A stretch of 28,258 nt of DNA from JAAUQA01 sp036351435. GTDB lineage: Bacteria > Pseudomonadota > Gammaproteobacteria > Competibacterales > Competibacteraceae. The notes under the pieces were generated by a model. It did not search any database, was not told where the DNA came from, and worked only from the letters and a program-made list of their open reading frames with translations. Of this stretch, positions 7,768 through 15,656 are shown in pieces (within the stretch, counting starts at the first letter, position 1; every line of letters begins with the position of its first letter). The translations under genes were made by a program, and so were the position numbers. Location of the stretch: NCBI GenBank assembly GCA_036351435.1, contig JAZBPA010000260.1, positions 1 through 28,258 on the forward strand, written 5' to 3'.

Positions 7768-8565
7768 ATGACACTCAGTGCAGTGGATCGCGAAGAATTG
7801 CAGCAAGCAATGGTGATCTTAGAAAACCCCAGTTTTGCCGCTCGCTTATCACATGCAGTGGGTTCACCCTTGGAGAAAAGCCTAGAGCTATTGCCAGCAC
7901 CGGTATCATCCTCCATCAATACGGTGAGCCGACAGGCCATCACAAAAGCGCTCGATGTAGCGATTGTGACCCTAAACAGCCGGTCACCGGTGCTTATTTC
8001 ATCGGAGAGAACACACCAAGTGCTATCTGGACTGAGTGGCGCGGTAAGCGGTTTTTTCGGCGCCCCTGCTTTGGCCATGGAGTTGCCGGTTTCTACGGTG
8101 ATTATGCTGCGTTCTATCGCAGCAATAGCCCAACAAAGTGGTGAGGATATACAAGCCCTTGAGTCTCGTCTGGCTTGTTTGGAAGTGTTTGCGTTAGGCG
8201 GTCGTAGCGCCGGGGATGATGGTGCGGATACCGGCTATTACGCTATTCGAACCACGTTGGCGCATTCCATGGCCGAAGCGATTCAATATATCGCCGGGCG
8301 AGGCGTCATTGACGAAACAGCGCCCGCGCTGGTGCGCTTAATTGCGCAGATCGGTTCCCGTTTCGGGGTGACCGTGTCGCAGAAACTCACAGCCCAAGCA
8401 CTGCCGGTATTAGGCGCGTTCGGCGGTGCTTCGATTAATTTGCTGTTCATCCACCATTTTCAGCGCATGGCCAAAAGCCATTTCAGCATAAGAGGGCTGG
8501 AGCGTCGCTACGGCAGGGACACGATTGAAGCAGAATATCAAGCACTGCGGGAAGCGCTGCCCTAG
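7768..8565 (+). CDS. EcsC-family protein
   Basis: A 265-residue protein of the EcsC family (PF12787 type). The recognisable features are the Ala/Gly-rich central segment LSGAVSGFFGAPALAMELPVSTVIMLRSIA, continuing AAIAQQSGEDI, then CLEVFALGG, and the C-terminal block PVLGAFGGASINLLFIHHFQRMAKSHFSIRGLERRYG. The family is widespread, may be membrane-associated, and has no agreed molecular function. It is named after a Bacillus gene next to an ABC transporter, but none is here. The start at ATG 7768 has a weak GGGTAAAG upstream. It converges with the tolC-family gene seven bases after its stop. Confidence 0.85.
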   Translation: MTLSAVDREELQQAMVILENPSFAARLSHAVGSPLEKSLELLPAPVSSSINTVSRQAITKALDVAIVTLNSRSPVLISSERTHQVLSGLSGAVSGFFGAPALAMELPVSTVIMLRSIAAIAQQSGEDIQALESRLACLEVFALGGRSAGDDGADTGYYAIRTTLAHSMAEAIQYIAGRGVIDETAPALVRLIAQIGSRFGVTVSQKLTAQALPVLGAFGGASINLLFIHHFQRMAKSHFSIRGLERRYGRDTIEAEYQALREALP

Positions 8566-8572
8566 CGCTCAG

Positions 8573-10027
8573 TTAATTGCCATTTCCCGCCGCGGGTGAC
8601 GGTAGCATGGGGTCTTCGTTGATCCCCAGTTCACGCATGATTTCCGTCACGTCTTGTTCCGTCTCCGTGGTCGAAATCAACGGTTGAATGCTGATCAGCT
8701 CAATTTCTTGCCGGTCACGATTGACTGTTAACCAGCGATTGAGATTCTCCAGATCGTCCGATTCTAAATTGCCACCGGCCTGCTTCAAGCGCAGAAAGTT
8801 GATGATGTAATCGTAACGCGACTGAGCGTAATCTCGTTCGGCGGAGAGCAGATCACGTTGGGCATCTAACACATCGACGATAGTGCGGGTGCCCACTTCA
8901 AAACCGGCTTCGGTCGCTTCCAGTGAACTTCTATTGGATACGCGGGCTTGATCGAAGGCTTGGACCCGACTGATCGCGGTTTCCAACCCCCGATAGGAAT
9001 CACGCACTTGGCGTAATATCTGACGTTGCAGCTGCTCCAGGTTCTGTTTGGCTGATTCATGTTGATAAGCCGCTTCGCGGGTGCGAGACACCACTGCCCC
9101 ACCCTGATATAGCGGAATATTCAATTGTAGCCCGATCACCCCATCGCTGGTTTCAGTGATGCCGGTGTCCCGATCGGAGTAACTGGCGATTAAATCCACC
9201 CGGGGATAATGACCGGCCTTCTGGAGATTAATATTTTCCCGGCTGACTTCTACACCGAAGGCGGTGCTGAGTAATTGCGGATTATTATCCAAAGCCAACC
9301 GAACCCATTGCTCGGGATCTGCCGGGTCCGGTTTATCAAGCGGGGCCTCTTCGCTGAGGTCGCTGATTTCCTGATAAGATTCGCCGGTCACTTCCCGTAA
9401 GGCTTCAACAGCATCAGCTACTTGGTTACGGGCGCTAATTTCATCGGCTGTTGCCAAATCGAATTGCGCTTGCGCCTCGAACACATCGGTAATAGTAATC
9501 AAACCCACTTCAAAACGGCGTTTGGCTTGTTCCAGTTGCCGGGCAATCGCATTCTTGTTCGAACTGGCAAAGATCAGTTCGGCTAAAGCCGAAAGAACGC
9601 CGAAATACCGTTCTGTCACTCGGACAATCAGATCTTGTTGAGCTGCGATGAAATCCGCCTCTGCTTGATTGATGACCGATTCAGCTTGGCGAACCCGAAC
9701 ATTATTGGATTGGTTAAATAAGGGTTGCGTGAGGCTTAGCGAGTAATCGCTAGTGTTCAACGAGGAATCGACGCCTGGCACATTGGTATCGATATTAAAA
9801 TTACGGTCAACCCTAGCGTCTGCGTCGATAGAAGGGAGTAATAAGGCGCGGGCCTGGGGGCGTGCTTCCAGGTTGGCCTGACGATCGGCAGCCGCCGCTC
9901 TCAGCTGTGGATCACTAATGACGGCTTGCTGATAGGCTTCCAGAATATCGACAGTCCATCCGTTTTGTAGGTAGGCCGCGCTCAGCAAACCGCACACGAG
10001 CCGATATTTTTTCAAATAGCGCATCAT
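8573..10027 (-). CDS. tolC: TolC-family outer-membrane efflux protein
   Basis: A 484-residue precursor with an N-terminal signal-like stretch (LVCGLLSAAYL). Two outer-membrane efflux (OEP) repeats follow at about 30–215 and 240–430. Typical parts are ILEAYQQAVISDPQLRAAAADRQA at the start, SLSLTQPLFNQSN, YFGVLSALAEL, RFEVGLITITDVFEAQA, GLQLNIPLYQGG, and near the end FEVGTRTIVDVLDAQRDLL with YDYIINFLRLKQAGG. It is a trimeric channel for type I secretion and RND/ABC efflux. The ~50-residue acidic tail after the second repeat is longer than in E. coli TolC. It lies 59 bases downstream of the Pcm-like gene, an arrangement common in gammaproteobacteria. AGGA lies about ten bases before the ATG at 10027. 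Confidence 0.93.
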   Translation of the reverse strand: MMRYLKKYRLVCGLLSAAYLQNGWTVDILEAYQQAVISDPQLRAAAADRQANLEARPQARALLLPSIDADARVDRNFNIDTNVPGVDSSLNTSDYSLSLTQPLFNQSNNVRVRQAESVINQAEADFIAAQQDLIVRVTERYFGVLSALAELIFASSNKNAIARQLEQAKRRFEVGLITITDVFEAQAQFDLATADEISARNQVADAVEALREVTGESYQEISDLSEEAPLDKPDPADPEQWVRLALDNNPQLLSTAFGVEVSRENINLQKAGHYPRVDLIASYSDRDTGITETSDGVIGLQLNIPLYQGGAVVSRTREAAYQHESAKQNLEQLQRQILRQVRDSYRGLETAISRVQAFDQARVSNRSSLEATEAGFEVGTRTIVDVLDAQRDLLSAERDYAQSRYDYIINFLRLKQAGGNLESDDLENLNRWLTVNRDRQEIELISIQPLISTTETEQDVTEIMRELGINEDPMLPSPAAGNGN

Positions 10028-10086
10028 TCAAACATTCCTGGTTGGGACCATACGATACGGGGATGGGAACGCGGCACTGCCGCTGG

Positions 10087-10746
10087 CTAGAATTCGAACG
10101 CTGGGGCGGCATTTTGCTCAATCAATGGCGGTAATTCAGTGTCGAACAAACTTTGCCGGAGCCAAGTCTGTTCACCGGTACGCGTGATGAGCAGTGCTTC
10201 CATAATGGGCGCTGTGCCTACCACGACAAATAAGCGCCCACCCAGCATCAATTGTTGACGCCAACGTTCGGCCAGTTGTGGTAGAGAAGCAGTCATAGCA
10301 ATCACCTCGTAGCGCTCTTCGCTCCAGCCTTGGACAGCATCGCCGCTTTCAAGTTGAACGTTGACAAGACCGTGGTGCTGTAACTTTTGCCGAGCAGCGG
10401 TGGTGAATTCGGGAAAAATCTCCACGCTTAACACGCGTGCACCCAATTGAGCCAAGCAGGCGCAGAGATAGCCACTGCCCGTGCCCACTTCTAAAATCGT
10501 ATCGCTGGGACTTGGATTCAGCGCTTGTAACAGACGTCCCTCGACGTTCGGGCGCATCATCACTTGCCCATTGCCCAAGGGTATCGCCACATCGCTGAAC
10601 GCAAGATTGCGATAGCGGGAAGGGACAAAATCTTCCCGTGGCGTATTCGACATCACTTCCAGCACCCGCTCATCCAACACATCCCAGGGCCGGATTTGCT
10701 GTTCGATCATGTTAAAACGGGCTTGTTCGATATCGACTTCGCTCAT
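10087..10746 (-). CDS. protein-L-isoaspartate O-methyltransferase-like protein
   Basis: A 219-residue class I methyltransferase of the Pcm family. It shows the N-terminal MIEQQIRPWDVLDERVL and the family block TPREDFVPSRYRNLAFSD. The SAM motif is ILEVGTGSGYLCACLA (about 85–100), followed by VLSVEIFPEF and the RLFVVVG motif. The substrate loop, TISQP in canonical Pcm, reads QVMMRPNVEGRLL here. That places it in the divergent group found beside tolC and makes isoaspartyl repair uncertain. Cytoplasmic. It is the first gene of a two-gene unit with tolC. The start at 10746 is supported by conservation of the first helix. Confidence 0.85.
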   Translation of the reverse strand: MSEVDIEQARFNMIEQQIRPWDVLDERVLEVMSNTPREDFVPSRYRNLAFSDVAIPLGNGQVMMRPNVEGRLLQALNPSPSDTILEVGTGSGYLCACLAQLGARVLSVEIFPEFTTAARQKLQHHGLVNVQLESGDAVQGWSEERYEVIAMTASLPQLAERWRQQLMLGGRLFVVVGTAPIMEALLITRTGEQTWLRQSLFDTELPPLIEQNAAPAFEF

Positions 10747-10905
10747 GGCGGGACTTGCACAGTAGTGAGAATATGGATGTCAACGCAACTAAATTGGGTG
10801 GTCGGGGCGCATTGTAGCATACCCCGGGCGTTCTCTTGAGTGGCTATGATTGGCGCAATGAATCGCCCCGGGCTTATCGGAAACGGTAAGGTGTAGTTAA
10901 AATAT

Positions 10906-10942
10906 AAATCATTACTACCTGCCTAGCGTGTAGTAATGATTT
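10906..10942. repeat. perfect 13-bp dyad in a divergent intergenic region
   Basis: AAATCATTACTAC (10906–10918) and its exact complement (10930–10942) flank an 11-base spacer. Genes on both sides point away from it, so it does not terminate either one. It could be an operator or part of an unannotated transcript. The rest of the 470-base gap (10747–11216) holds no gene that I can support. Confidence 0.6.
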
Positions 10943-11144
10943 GTCCAGAATCCAAAGCGAGCCACATCATAATATCTTCCAACTTATGTAGCTTGTTCCG
11001 GGTCTCCGGCGAGGGTCTTTAAGCCCAGCAAAATACGGGCGTAGATCCAGTAACATCGGGTAATCCCTAAATTCGTCATCCTCGCTGAACCCGTTATCAA
11101 AAGCTATATAGCGCAATCACCCTAATGTACACCACTGGAGATAT

Positions 11145-11173
11145 TTGGGGGATCGGGTGTTGTAATCTACAAT
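11145..11173 (+). promoter_or_regulatory. candidate moaDE promoter
   Basis: TTGGGG (11145–11150) and TACAAT (11168–11173) are separated by 17 bases and lie 43 bases before the moaD ATG. The -10 is good and the -35 is weak. No Moco riboswitch architecture was recognised around it. Confidence 0.35.
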
Positions 11174-11216
11174 GCGGTCATAGCGTTTGCGAACTTTAAC
11201 GAGTCAAAAAACCGCC

Positions 11217-11450
11217 ATGACCATTCAAGTCAAGTACTTCGCCAGTTTGCGGGATCAACTGGGACGTAACCAGGATCAGTTATCCGGCAGCGACGCGCTG
11301 ACCGTTACCCAAATTTGGTCCCAGCTTTGGCCGGAAACACCTTTACCGCCTAATACCTTAGTCGCAGTCAATCAAGAGTATGCGGAATTGCATCAGCCAG
11401 TCCAAGATGGTGACGAAGTAGCTTTTTTTCCCCCGGTAACGGGAGGTTGA
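11217..11450 (+). CDS. moaD: molybdopterin synthase small subunit MoaD
   Basis: A 77-residue ubiquitin-like sulfur carrier that delivers sulfur from its C-terminal thiocarboxylate to precursor Z/cPMP in complex with MoaE. It begins TIQVKYFASLRDQLGR and ends GDEVAFFPPVTGG; the terminal Gly-Gly is the reactive end. An in-frame TTG at 11187 would add ten residues, but MoaD proteins normally start right at the beta-strand IxVKYFA, so ATG 11217 is chosen. The last two codons (GGA GGT) also form the ribosome-binding site of moaE. Confidence 0.94.
   Translation: MTIQVKYFASLRDQLGRNQDQLSGSDALTVTQIWSQLWPETPLPPNTLVAVNQEYAELHQPVQDGDEVAFFPPVTGG
11441..11447 (+). promoter_or_regulatory. moaE ribosome-binding site inside moaD
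   Basis: GGGAGGT overlaps the Gly-Gly codons of moaD and lies seven bases before the moaE ATG at 11455. It fixes the moaE start and couples the two genes, which work as a 2:2 complex. Confidence 0.7.
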
Positions 11451-11454
11451 TGGA

Positions 11455-11892
11455 ATGACTATCGAAATCCGCGAGACGCCATTCGATCCTTATGCCGTTT
11501 TGGCCCATTACCAGGAAGGCATGACCGAATTGCAGGGTCGATACGGTGCTACCGCCAGCTTTGTCGGCACTATGCGGGATCACAACGAAGGCAGCACAGT
11601 AACCGAGATGATATTGGAACATTATCCCGGCATGACCGAACGGCATTTGCAACATATCGTGGCTGAAGCGCAGCAGCAATGGCCGTTGCTGGATACCTTG
11701 ATCGTTCATCGAGTCGGGGCACTGCAACCCAACGATACCATTGTGCTGGTCGCAGTTTGGTCGGCCCATCGAACAGCAGCTTTCGAATCATGCCGATTTA
11801 TTATGGAAGCACTGAAATCACGCGCACCGTTTTGGAAAAAAGAAGCCTTACCCGCCGGTGAACGCTGGGTTGCCAGTAATACCGCAGGTTGA
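11455..11892 (+). CDS. moaE: molybdopterin synthase catalytic subunit MoaE
   Basis: A 145-residue large subunit of molybdopterin synthase. It shows GATASFVGTMRDHNEG (about 31–46), LEHYPGMTERHL, then IVHRVGALQPNDTIVLVAVWSAHR (about 82–105). The catalytic C-terminal block is FIMEALKSRAPFWKKE (about 114–129), whose lysines correspond to the active-site lysines of E. coli MoaE. Length is normal (E. coli 150). It forms a unit with moaD. The secreted repeat protein starts one base after its stop. Confidence 0.96.
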   Translation: MTIEIRETPFDPYAVLAHYQEGMTELQGRYGATASFVGTMRDHNEGSTVTEMILEHYPGMTERHLQHIVAEAQQQWPLLDTLIVHRVGALQPNDTIVLVAVWSAHRTAAFESCRFIMEALKSRAPFWKKEALPAGERWVASNTAG

Positions 11893-11893
11893 T

Positions 11894-12805
11894 ATGAGAG
11901 ACTCAATAATGGATTCCATTAACAATCAAATAGTTATCCTGAAACCATCTTCTGTCCCACGGTATTTTGGGCTATTCGTTGTGTTGGGAACGGCCTTGTT
12001 AATCGTTGCACCAACGTTTGCCGCCGACCAAGCGGGAATTTTCCACCCGGCGGACGGTAGTTGGGTGTTAGACGGCAATGGCAACGGTGCCGAGGACGCC
12101 TGCCGAGATGATCTGTGCCTGAACTTTGGCACTACCGGAGATTTACCGGCAGTAGGTGATTGGAATGGCGATGGTGCTCCTGAAATCGGTGTCAAACGCG
12201 GCGGGCAGTGGTTTATCGATTTCAATGGGAATGGTGTATGGGACAATTGCCGTGACGATTTGTGTCTAACGTTCGGCGCTGTCACTGATATACCGGCAGT
12301 AGGTGATTGGAATGGCGATGGTATTACTGAGGTTGGCGTCAAACGCGGCGGGCAATGGTTTATCGACCTCAACGGGAATGGCCAGTGGGATGGTTGCCGC
12401 GACGACACTGACGATTTGTGCTTAATATTTGGCGCTAATGGCGATTTACCGACAGTGGGCGACTGGAGTGGCGATGGTATTGCAAATATTGCTGTCAAAC
12501 GCGGTGGGCAATGGTTTATCGACCTCAATGGGAATGGTAAGTGGGATGGTTGTCGCGATGATACGGACGATCTGTGTTTAACCTTCGGTTCTGCAGACGA
12601 TTTGCCGGCGGTGGGCGATTGGGATGGTGACGGCGCTCCCGAACTCGGTGTCAAACGGGACGGGCAGTGGTTTATCGATCTTAACGGAAACGATGTCTGG
12701 GATGGTTGCCGCAGCGGCCAGGACGATCTATGTTTGAACTTTGGCGCTGTCGACGATCTGCCGGCGGTGGGCGATTGGGTCACGGTCGCTACGGATGGGC
12801 TTTGA
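11894..12805 (+). CDS. secreted FG-GAP/VCBS-like repeat protein with five tandem repeats
   Basis: A 303-residue protein. ATG 11894 is chosen because GCAGG lies 6–10 bases upstream; ATG 11909 is possible. A signal peptide with core LFVVLGTALLIVAPTFA ends at AAD. Five repeats of 49–52 residues then fill the mature chain. Each has a DxNGNGxWD loop, a Cys pair (CRDDLC in repeats 1–2; a seven-residue loop, as in CRDDTDDLC, in repeats 3–5), then FG…LPAVGDWNGDG…GVKRGGQWFID. The acidic DxNGDG loops resemble calcium-binding FG-GAP/VCBS sites and the Cys pairs suggest disulfides. Last repeat ends VGDWVTVATDGL. There is no cell-wall or beta-barrel anchor. A 30-bp stretch is identical between repeats 1 and 2, 147 bp apart. 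Function unknown; probably surface or extracellular binding. Confidence 0.8.
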   Translation: MRDSIMDSINNQIVILKPSSVPRYFGLFVVLGTALLIVAPTFAADQAGIFHPADGSWVLDGNGNGAEDACRDDLCLNFGTTGDLPAVGDWNGDGAPEIGVKRGGQWFIDFNGNGVWDNCRDDLCLTFGAVTDIPAVGDWNGDGITEVGVKRGGQWFIDLNGNGQWDGCRDDTDDLCLIFGANGDLPTVGDWSGDGIANIAVKRGGQWFIDLNGNGKWDGCRDDTDDLCLTFGSADDLPAVGDWDGDGAPELGVKRDGQWFIDLNGNDVWDGCRSGQDDLCLNFGAVDDLPAVGDWVTVATDGL

Positions 12806-12927
12806 GCTTTTGACTGGCTCACCTCATTCTAAGAGACGTTTTAATCCTCCGGCAACAACATGGTTCTTCCTCCTAAGAGCAGGTTGAGCCAATCCGGGCA
12901 TTGTCCCGGCACACAACAGAGACATTT

Positions 12928-15162
12928 ATGAGCATAACCCCCCCCCGAGATACCCTCGACGCTATCATCAAAGCCGAACACGGCGATCCTTTTGCTGTGC
13001 TCGGCATGCATCCTGATGGCCCGAAAGGCGAATGGGTGGTGCGCGCTTTTCTGCCCGGTGTGGACAAGATACAAGTGCTGCATCGCGATACCGGTGCAGT
13101 GGTTGCCGACCTGGAGCAAGTCCACGAAGACGGTTTTTTCGCCGGCTCGCTTGGCAGCAAACACAAGCAACGCTTCGCTTATCGTCTACGGGCTACTCAG
13201 GGAGTGCACACTTGGGACATGGACGACCCTTACGGCTTCCTGACCGTGCTAGGCGATCTTGATGTGTATTTGTTTGGCGAAGGCACTCATCTGCGACCTT
13301 ATGAAAAACTCGGCGCACATCTGACCGAGTTGGGTGGCGTCAGCGGCACGACCTTCGCGGTGTGGGCTCCCAATGCCAAACGGGTTGCCGTGGTCGGCGA
13401 TTTCAATGATTGGGATGGTCGGCGTCATCCCATGCGGCTGCGCAGCGGGGTAGGTATCTGGGAAATCTTTATTCCCGGAGTGGGTCCCGGAGCCAAGTAC
13501 AAATTCGAAATCAAAGACGCTAACGGGTCGCGTCTGCCGCTGAAAATGGACCCTTACAGCTTTGCCACCGAACTACGACCCAAAACCGCCTCGTTGGTCT
13601 ATGAAGAAAACGATTACCAGTGGGGCGATGAACAGTGGATGGCCAGCCGCAACCAACGCAGCCACCGGCGGGCGCCCATTTCGGTTTACGAAGTACACCT
13701 GGGTTCCTGGAGACGGGTGGCGAATGAAGAAAACCGCTTTCTGACTTATCGCGAACTGGCTGAGCAACTGATTCCATACGTCAAGGATATGGGATTTACG
13801 CACATCGAACTGCTACCCATCAGCGAACATCCTTTCGACGGTTCCTGGGGTTATCAACCGATTGGCCTATACGCCCCCACCAGCCGCTTTGGTTCTCCCG
13901 CCGATTTCAAATATTTTGTGGACTGTTGCCATCAGGCCGAAATTGGTGTGTTGTTGGACTGGGTGCCGGCGCATTTCCCCACCGATCAGCACGGCTTGGG
14001 TCAGTTTGACGGTACCGCCTTGTATGAACACGCTGACCCGCGACAGGGTTTTCATCGCGATTGGAATACGCTGATTTACAACTTCGGTCGCCGCGAAGTT
14101 GCCAATTTCATCTTGGGCAACGCGCTGTTCTGGCTGGAACGGTATCACATCGACGGCCTGCGGGTAGATGCAGTGGCATCCATGTTGTATTTGGATTACA
14201 GCCGCAAAGAGGGGGAATGGATACCGAATAAATACGGCGGGCGGGAAAATCTGGAATCGATCGATCTGTTGCGGCGCATGAACGAGTTGACCTACACGGA
14301 ACTGTCCGGCGCCATGAGTGTGGCGGAGGAATCCACCGCTTGGCCGGCAGTGACCCTACCGGTTTATCTCGGCGGGCTGGGCTTCGGCTTCAAATGGAAT
14401 ATGGGTTGGATGAATGACAGCCTGCGCTATATCGGCCGTGATCCGGTGTATCGACGGTACCATCACAACGAGCTGACCTTCAGCCTAGTGTATGCGTTCA
14501 GCGAGAATTTCTTGTTGCCGTTGAGTCACGACGAAGTCGTGCATGGCAAAGGTTCGATCCTGGCCCGGATGCCCGGCGATGCCTGGCGGCAATTCGCCAA
14601 TTTGCGGGCCTACTATGCGTTCATGTGGACCCATCCCGGCAAAAAACTGTTGTTCATGGGCTGCGAGTTCGCCCAAGGCCGGGAATGGAATCATGACGCC
14701 GGCCTGGAATGGCATTTACTCGATACTCATTTTCATGCTGGTGTGCAGCAGCTCGTGCGCGACTTGAATCGGCTGTATCTGAATTTGCCGGCATTGCATG
14801 AACGCGACTGTGAGTCCGAGGGCTTTCTGTGGATTCAGGCCGATGATTCGGAAAACTCAGTGTTTTCCTTTTTGCGGCTGGGCGGCGAAGATGCCACGCC
14901 GGTAGTGGTGGCGTGCAATATGACGCCGAACGTACGGTCCGGGTACCGGATCGGCGTACCAACCGCCGGTTTTTATACGGAATTACTGAACACCGACGCC
15001 GAGATTTACGCTGGCAGTAATGTGGGCAATGGCGGCGGTGTGCAGACCGAACCCATGCCGTGGCTGGGTCAGCCGCATTCGCTGTTCGTCACCTTGCCGC
15101 CGCTGGGTACGGTGATTTTTCAGCAGCGGCTTGAGGAAGAACAACCATCGCTTTTGCCTTAG
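12928..15162 (+). CDS. glgB: 1,4-alpha-glucan branching enzyme GlgB
   Basis: A 744-residue GH13 enzyme that makes alpha-1,6 branches in glycogen. ATG 12928 is chosen, with CAGAGA upstream; a TTG at 12901 would add nine residues of poor quality. An N-terminal module begins EHGDPFAVLGMHP. A CBM48 domain follows (TTFAVWAPNAKRVAVVGDFNDWDG), then the (beta/alpha)8 barrel with DWVPAHFPTD, the nucleophile D414 in GLRVDAVAS, the acid E467 in SVAEESTAWP and LPLSHDEVVHGKGS. Length matches E. coli GlgB (728). It probably branches the linear glucan made by the GlgE encoded downstream on the other strand. A 122-bp gap separates it from the repeat protein; no promoter was recognised. Confidence 0.97.
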   Translation: MSITPPRDTLDAIIKAEHGDPFAVLGMHPDGPKGEWVVRAFLPGVDKIQVLHRDTGAVVADLEQVHEDGFFAGSLGSKHKQRFAYRLRATQGVHTWDMDDPYGFLTVLGDLDVYLFGEGTHLRPYEKLGAHLTELGGVSGTTFAVWAPNAKRVAVVGDFNDWDGRRHPMRLRSGVGIWEIFIPGVGPGAKYKFEIKDANGSRLPLKMDPYSFATELRPKTASLVYEENDYQWGDEQWMASRNQRSHRRAPISVYEVHLGSWRRVANEENRFLTYRELAEQLIPYVKDMGFTHIELLPISEHPFDGSWGYQPIGLYAPTSRFGSPADFKYFVDCCHQAEIGVLLDWVPAHFPTDQHGLGQFDGTALYEHADPRQGFHRDWNTLIYNFGRREVANFILGNALFWLERYHIDGLRVDAVASMLYLDYSRKEGEWIPNKYGGRENLESIDLLRRMNELTYTELSGAMSVAEESTAWPAVTLPVYLGGLGFGFKWNMGWMNDSLRYIGRDPVYRRYHHNELTFSLVYAFSENFLLPLSHDEVVHGKGSILARMPGDAWRQFANLRAYYAFMWTHPGKKLLFMGCEFAQGREWNHDAGLEWHLLDTHFHAGVQQLVRDLNRLYLNLPALHERDCESEGFLWIQADDSENSVFSFLRLGGEDATPVVVACNMTPNVRSGYRIGVPTAGFYTELLNTDAEIYAGSNVGNGGGVQTEPMPWLGQPHSLFVTLPPLGTVIFQQRLEEEQPSLLP

Positions 15163-15284
15163 CTTGCCAAGCGGGCGCTGTTGCAAAAACCAGGAAATTA
15201 AATGCCATGATGTTTTGTGCCTACAGAGGCTATAAGGCATGAACGACTTGCAATGACGCCACTTCCAAAACAATCCATTTCTTT

Positions 15285-15391
15285 GAGCGGTACGTTGGTA
15301 TTACCACCACAACACCAGTGGCTGATATCAGCCACTGGTGCGGTCTGCCTAACTTGACCGGTCCTAGGTCAATCGAACCCGTTTCCCAAAG
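15285..15391. repeat. 122-bp-spaced module, copy 1
   Basis: This is the first of two diverged direct copies in the leader of the lactate permease gene. Copy 1 contains TGGTATTACCA, a perfect 26-bp palindrome at 15314–15339 centred on CTGATATCAG, and a third dyad TTGACC…GGTCAA (15354–15372). Most differences from copy 2 are transitions; identity by eye is about three quarters. The 566-base gap 15163–15728 holds both copies and no gene. Confidence 0.8.
15296..15306. promoter_or_regulatory. candidate GntR/FadR-type operator 1
   Basis: TGGTATTACCA is a perfect dyad fitting TGGT-N3-ACCA, the core bound by FadR-subfamily GntR regulators such as LldR, PdhR and FadR. Its position upstream of a lactate permease suggests an LldR-like regulator. 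No regulator gene is in the window. Confidence 0.5.
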
Positions 15392-15406
15392 GTAAGATAA
15401 TTCTCC

Positions 15407-15514
15407 AAGCGGTACACTGGTATTACCACTATACTATCAGTGGCTGATATCAGCGATTGATACCAGCCGCCTAGCTTGGTTGGCTCTAGGTCAATGGAAA
15501 ACGCTTACCCAAAG
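15407..15514. repeat. 122-bp-spaced module, copy 2
   Basis: This second copy has the same order of elements: AGCGGTAC, TGGTATTACCA, the core GTGGCTGATATCAGC inside an imperfect 28-bp dyad at 15435–15462, and TCTAGGTCAAT. One arm of the central dyad has decayed and the third dyad is partly lost. Shared blocks lie 122 bases apart; the terminal CCCAAAG is 123 apart. Confidence 0.8.
15418..15428. promoter_or_regulatory. candidate GntR/FadR-type operator 2
   Basis: The second exact copy of TGGTATTACCA lies 122 bp after the first. It stayed unchanged while the surrounding repeat diverged, which argues for selection on the site. The spacing would allow looping between two bound regulators. Confidence 0.5.
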
Positions 15515-15656
15515 CGCTGCCCCATGGTGATACATCACCGGATTAAAGACGAAACTCACCCGATGCATCGGAACACCTGTCTTTATGCCGCATAGCACCA
15601 TGTCTCAGTCGATAACTTTTTTCGTTCGAGAATTATTGGCACAGCGTCCTTTGCTG

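Noticed and set aside
10747..11216. Moco riboswitch upstream of moaD
   Set aside because: The conserved pairing and loop sequences of the moco RNA motif could not be matched by eye; only an unrelated 13-bp dyad is present.
12100..12800. Regular spacing of near-identical DNA segments, CRISPR-like at first sight
   Set aside because: The period (147–156 bp) is in whole codons and codes for protein repeats with signal peptide and reading frame intact. There are no short repeats with unique spacers.
11926..12822. 298-codon minus-strand open frame opposite the repeat protein
   Set aside because: Its Ser/Pro-rich repetitive product mirrors the repeats of the plus-strand gene, which has a signal peptide, ribosome-binding site and clear domain pattern. 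It is a shadow.
14983..15273. 96-codon minus-strand frame over the end of glgB
   Set aside because: It is mostly antisense to glgB and has no family features; only a short part is intergenic.
15285..15514. Insertion sequence or MITE
   Set aside because: There are two direct copies but no terminal inverted repeats bounding them, no target duplication and no transposase. A duplicated regulatory module fits better, although a REP-type family is not excluded.
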